From Candidula unifasciata (Eukaryota > Mollusca > Gastropoda > Stylommatophora > Geomitridae), in assembly GCA_905116865.2 (NCBI GenBank), contig CAJHNH020006890.1:560836-624835 (forward strand): DNA of 64,000 nt. Reading direction: 5' to 3'. The notes below the pieces were generated by a model. That model searched no databases and was not told the origin of the DNA. It saw only the letters and a list, made by a program, of their open reading frames with translations. A program made the translations under genes and the position numbers. Shown piece by piece: positions 1 to 64,000 of this stretch (the first letter of the stretch is position 1; every line of letters begins with the position of its first letter).

Positions 1-26
1 CAAAGATGATGATATTCTGTTTACAG

Positions 27-64000
<63,974 letters not shown>

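Overview
This window is animal nuclear DNA, AT-rich and intron-rich, with degenerate non-LTR retrotransposons, SINEs, a mariner relic and an exceptional density of minisatellites. The repeat and intron style suggests a non-vertebrate metazoan, possibly a mollusc; that placement is a low-confidence inference. Almost none of the long open frames in the window are genes. Most are minisatellites open in several frames, or transposon debris.

One host gene spans the whole window on the + strand: an ADAM10/Kuzbanian-type membrane metalloprotease (alpha-secretase, Notch sheddase). I assembled 17 exons by hand, from exon A at 27-162 to exon Q at 63926-64000, which runs off the right edge. The start codon and signal peptide lie to the left of the window and the stop codon to the right. 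Every junction keeps phase, giving 855 codons in one continuous frame. In order they encode the prodomain (cysteine switch ETCGG, furin site RKKR), the zinc metalloprotease domain ([11 protein letters not shown] split by an intron, then Met-turn NYIMF), the disintegrin and cysteine-rich regions, a stalk, one transmembrane helix and a basic/proline-rich tail.

Two parts of the gene are unusual. (1) The intron between exons K and L (48804-53077) looks like a minor-spliceosome (U12-type) AT-AC intron, with donor ATATCCTTT and branch site TTCCTTGAC 10 nt before the AC. Its acceptor module is amplified five times in tandem (32-bp unit), and only the last copy leads into an open exon. (2) Exon O opens with six in-frame copies of a 45-bp unit (15 residues, two cysteines). 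Every copy boundary regenerates a ttttcag|gt acceptor, so the locus could encode a stalk with 1 to 6 repeats. A third case is the exon B donor, duplicated as a 59-bp tandem.

Layout: 1-4.3 kb exons A-B, a composite AAB minisatellite, a degenerate R2/NeSL-like element. 5.1-8 kb an RNase H LINE whose RNase H coding sequence was amplified into a 33-bp minisatellite, then a TTC tract. 10-20 kb exons C-E and a LINE (minus strand) split by a second LINE (plus strand) with a 13-bp target-site duplication. 20-30 kb exons E-G and a 43-copy 55-bp array. 30-41 kb exons H-I, LINEs with nested SINEs, a solo-LTR-like block, a 34-bp array and a mariner relic. 41-53 kb exons J-L, a long inverted repeat, more LINEs and arrays. 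53-64 kb exons M-Q with SINEs and further minisatellites, one of them seeded from a LINE coding motif.
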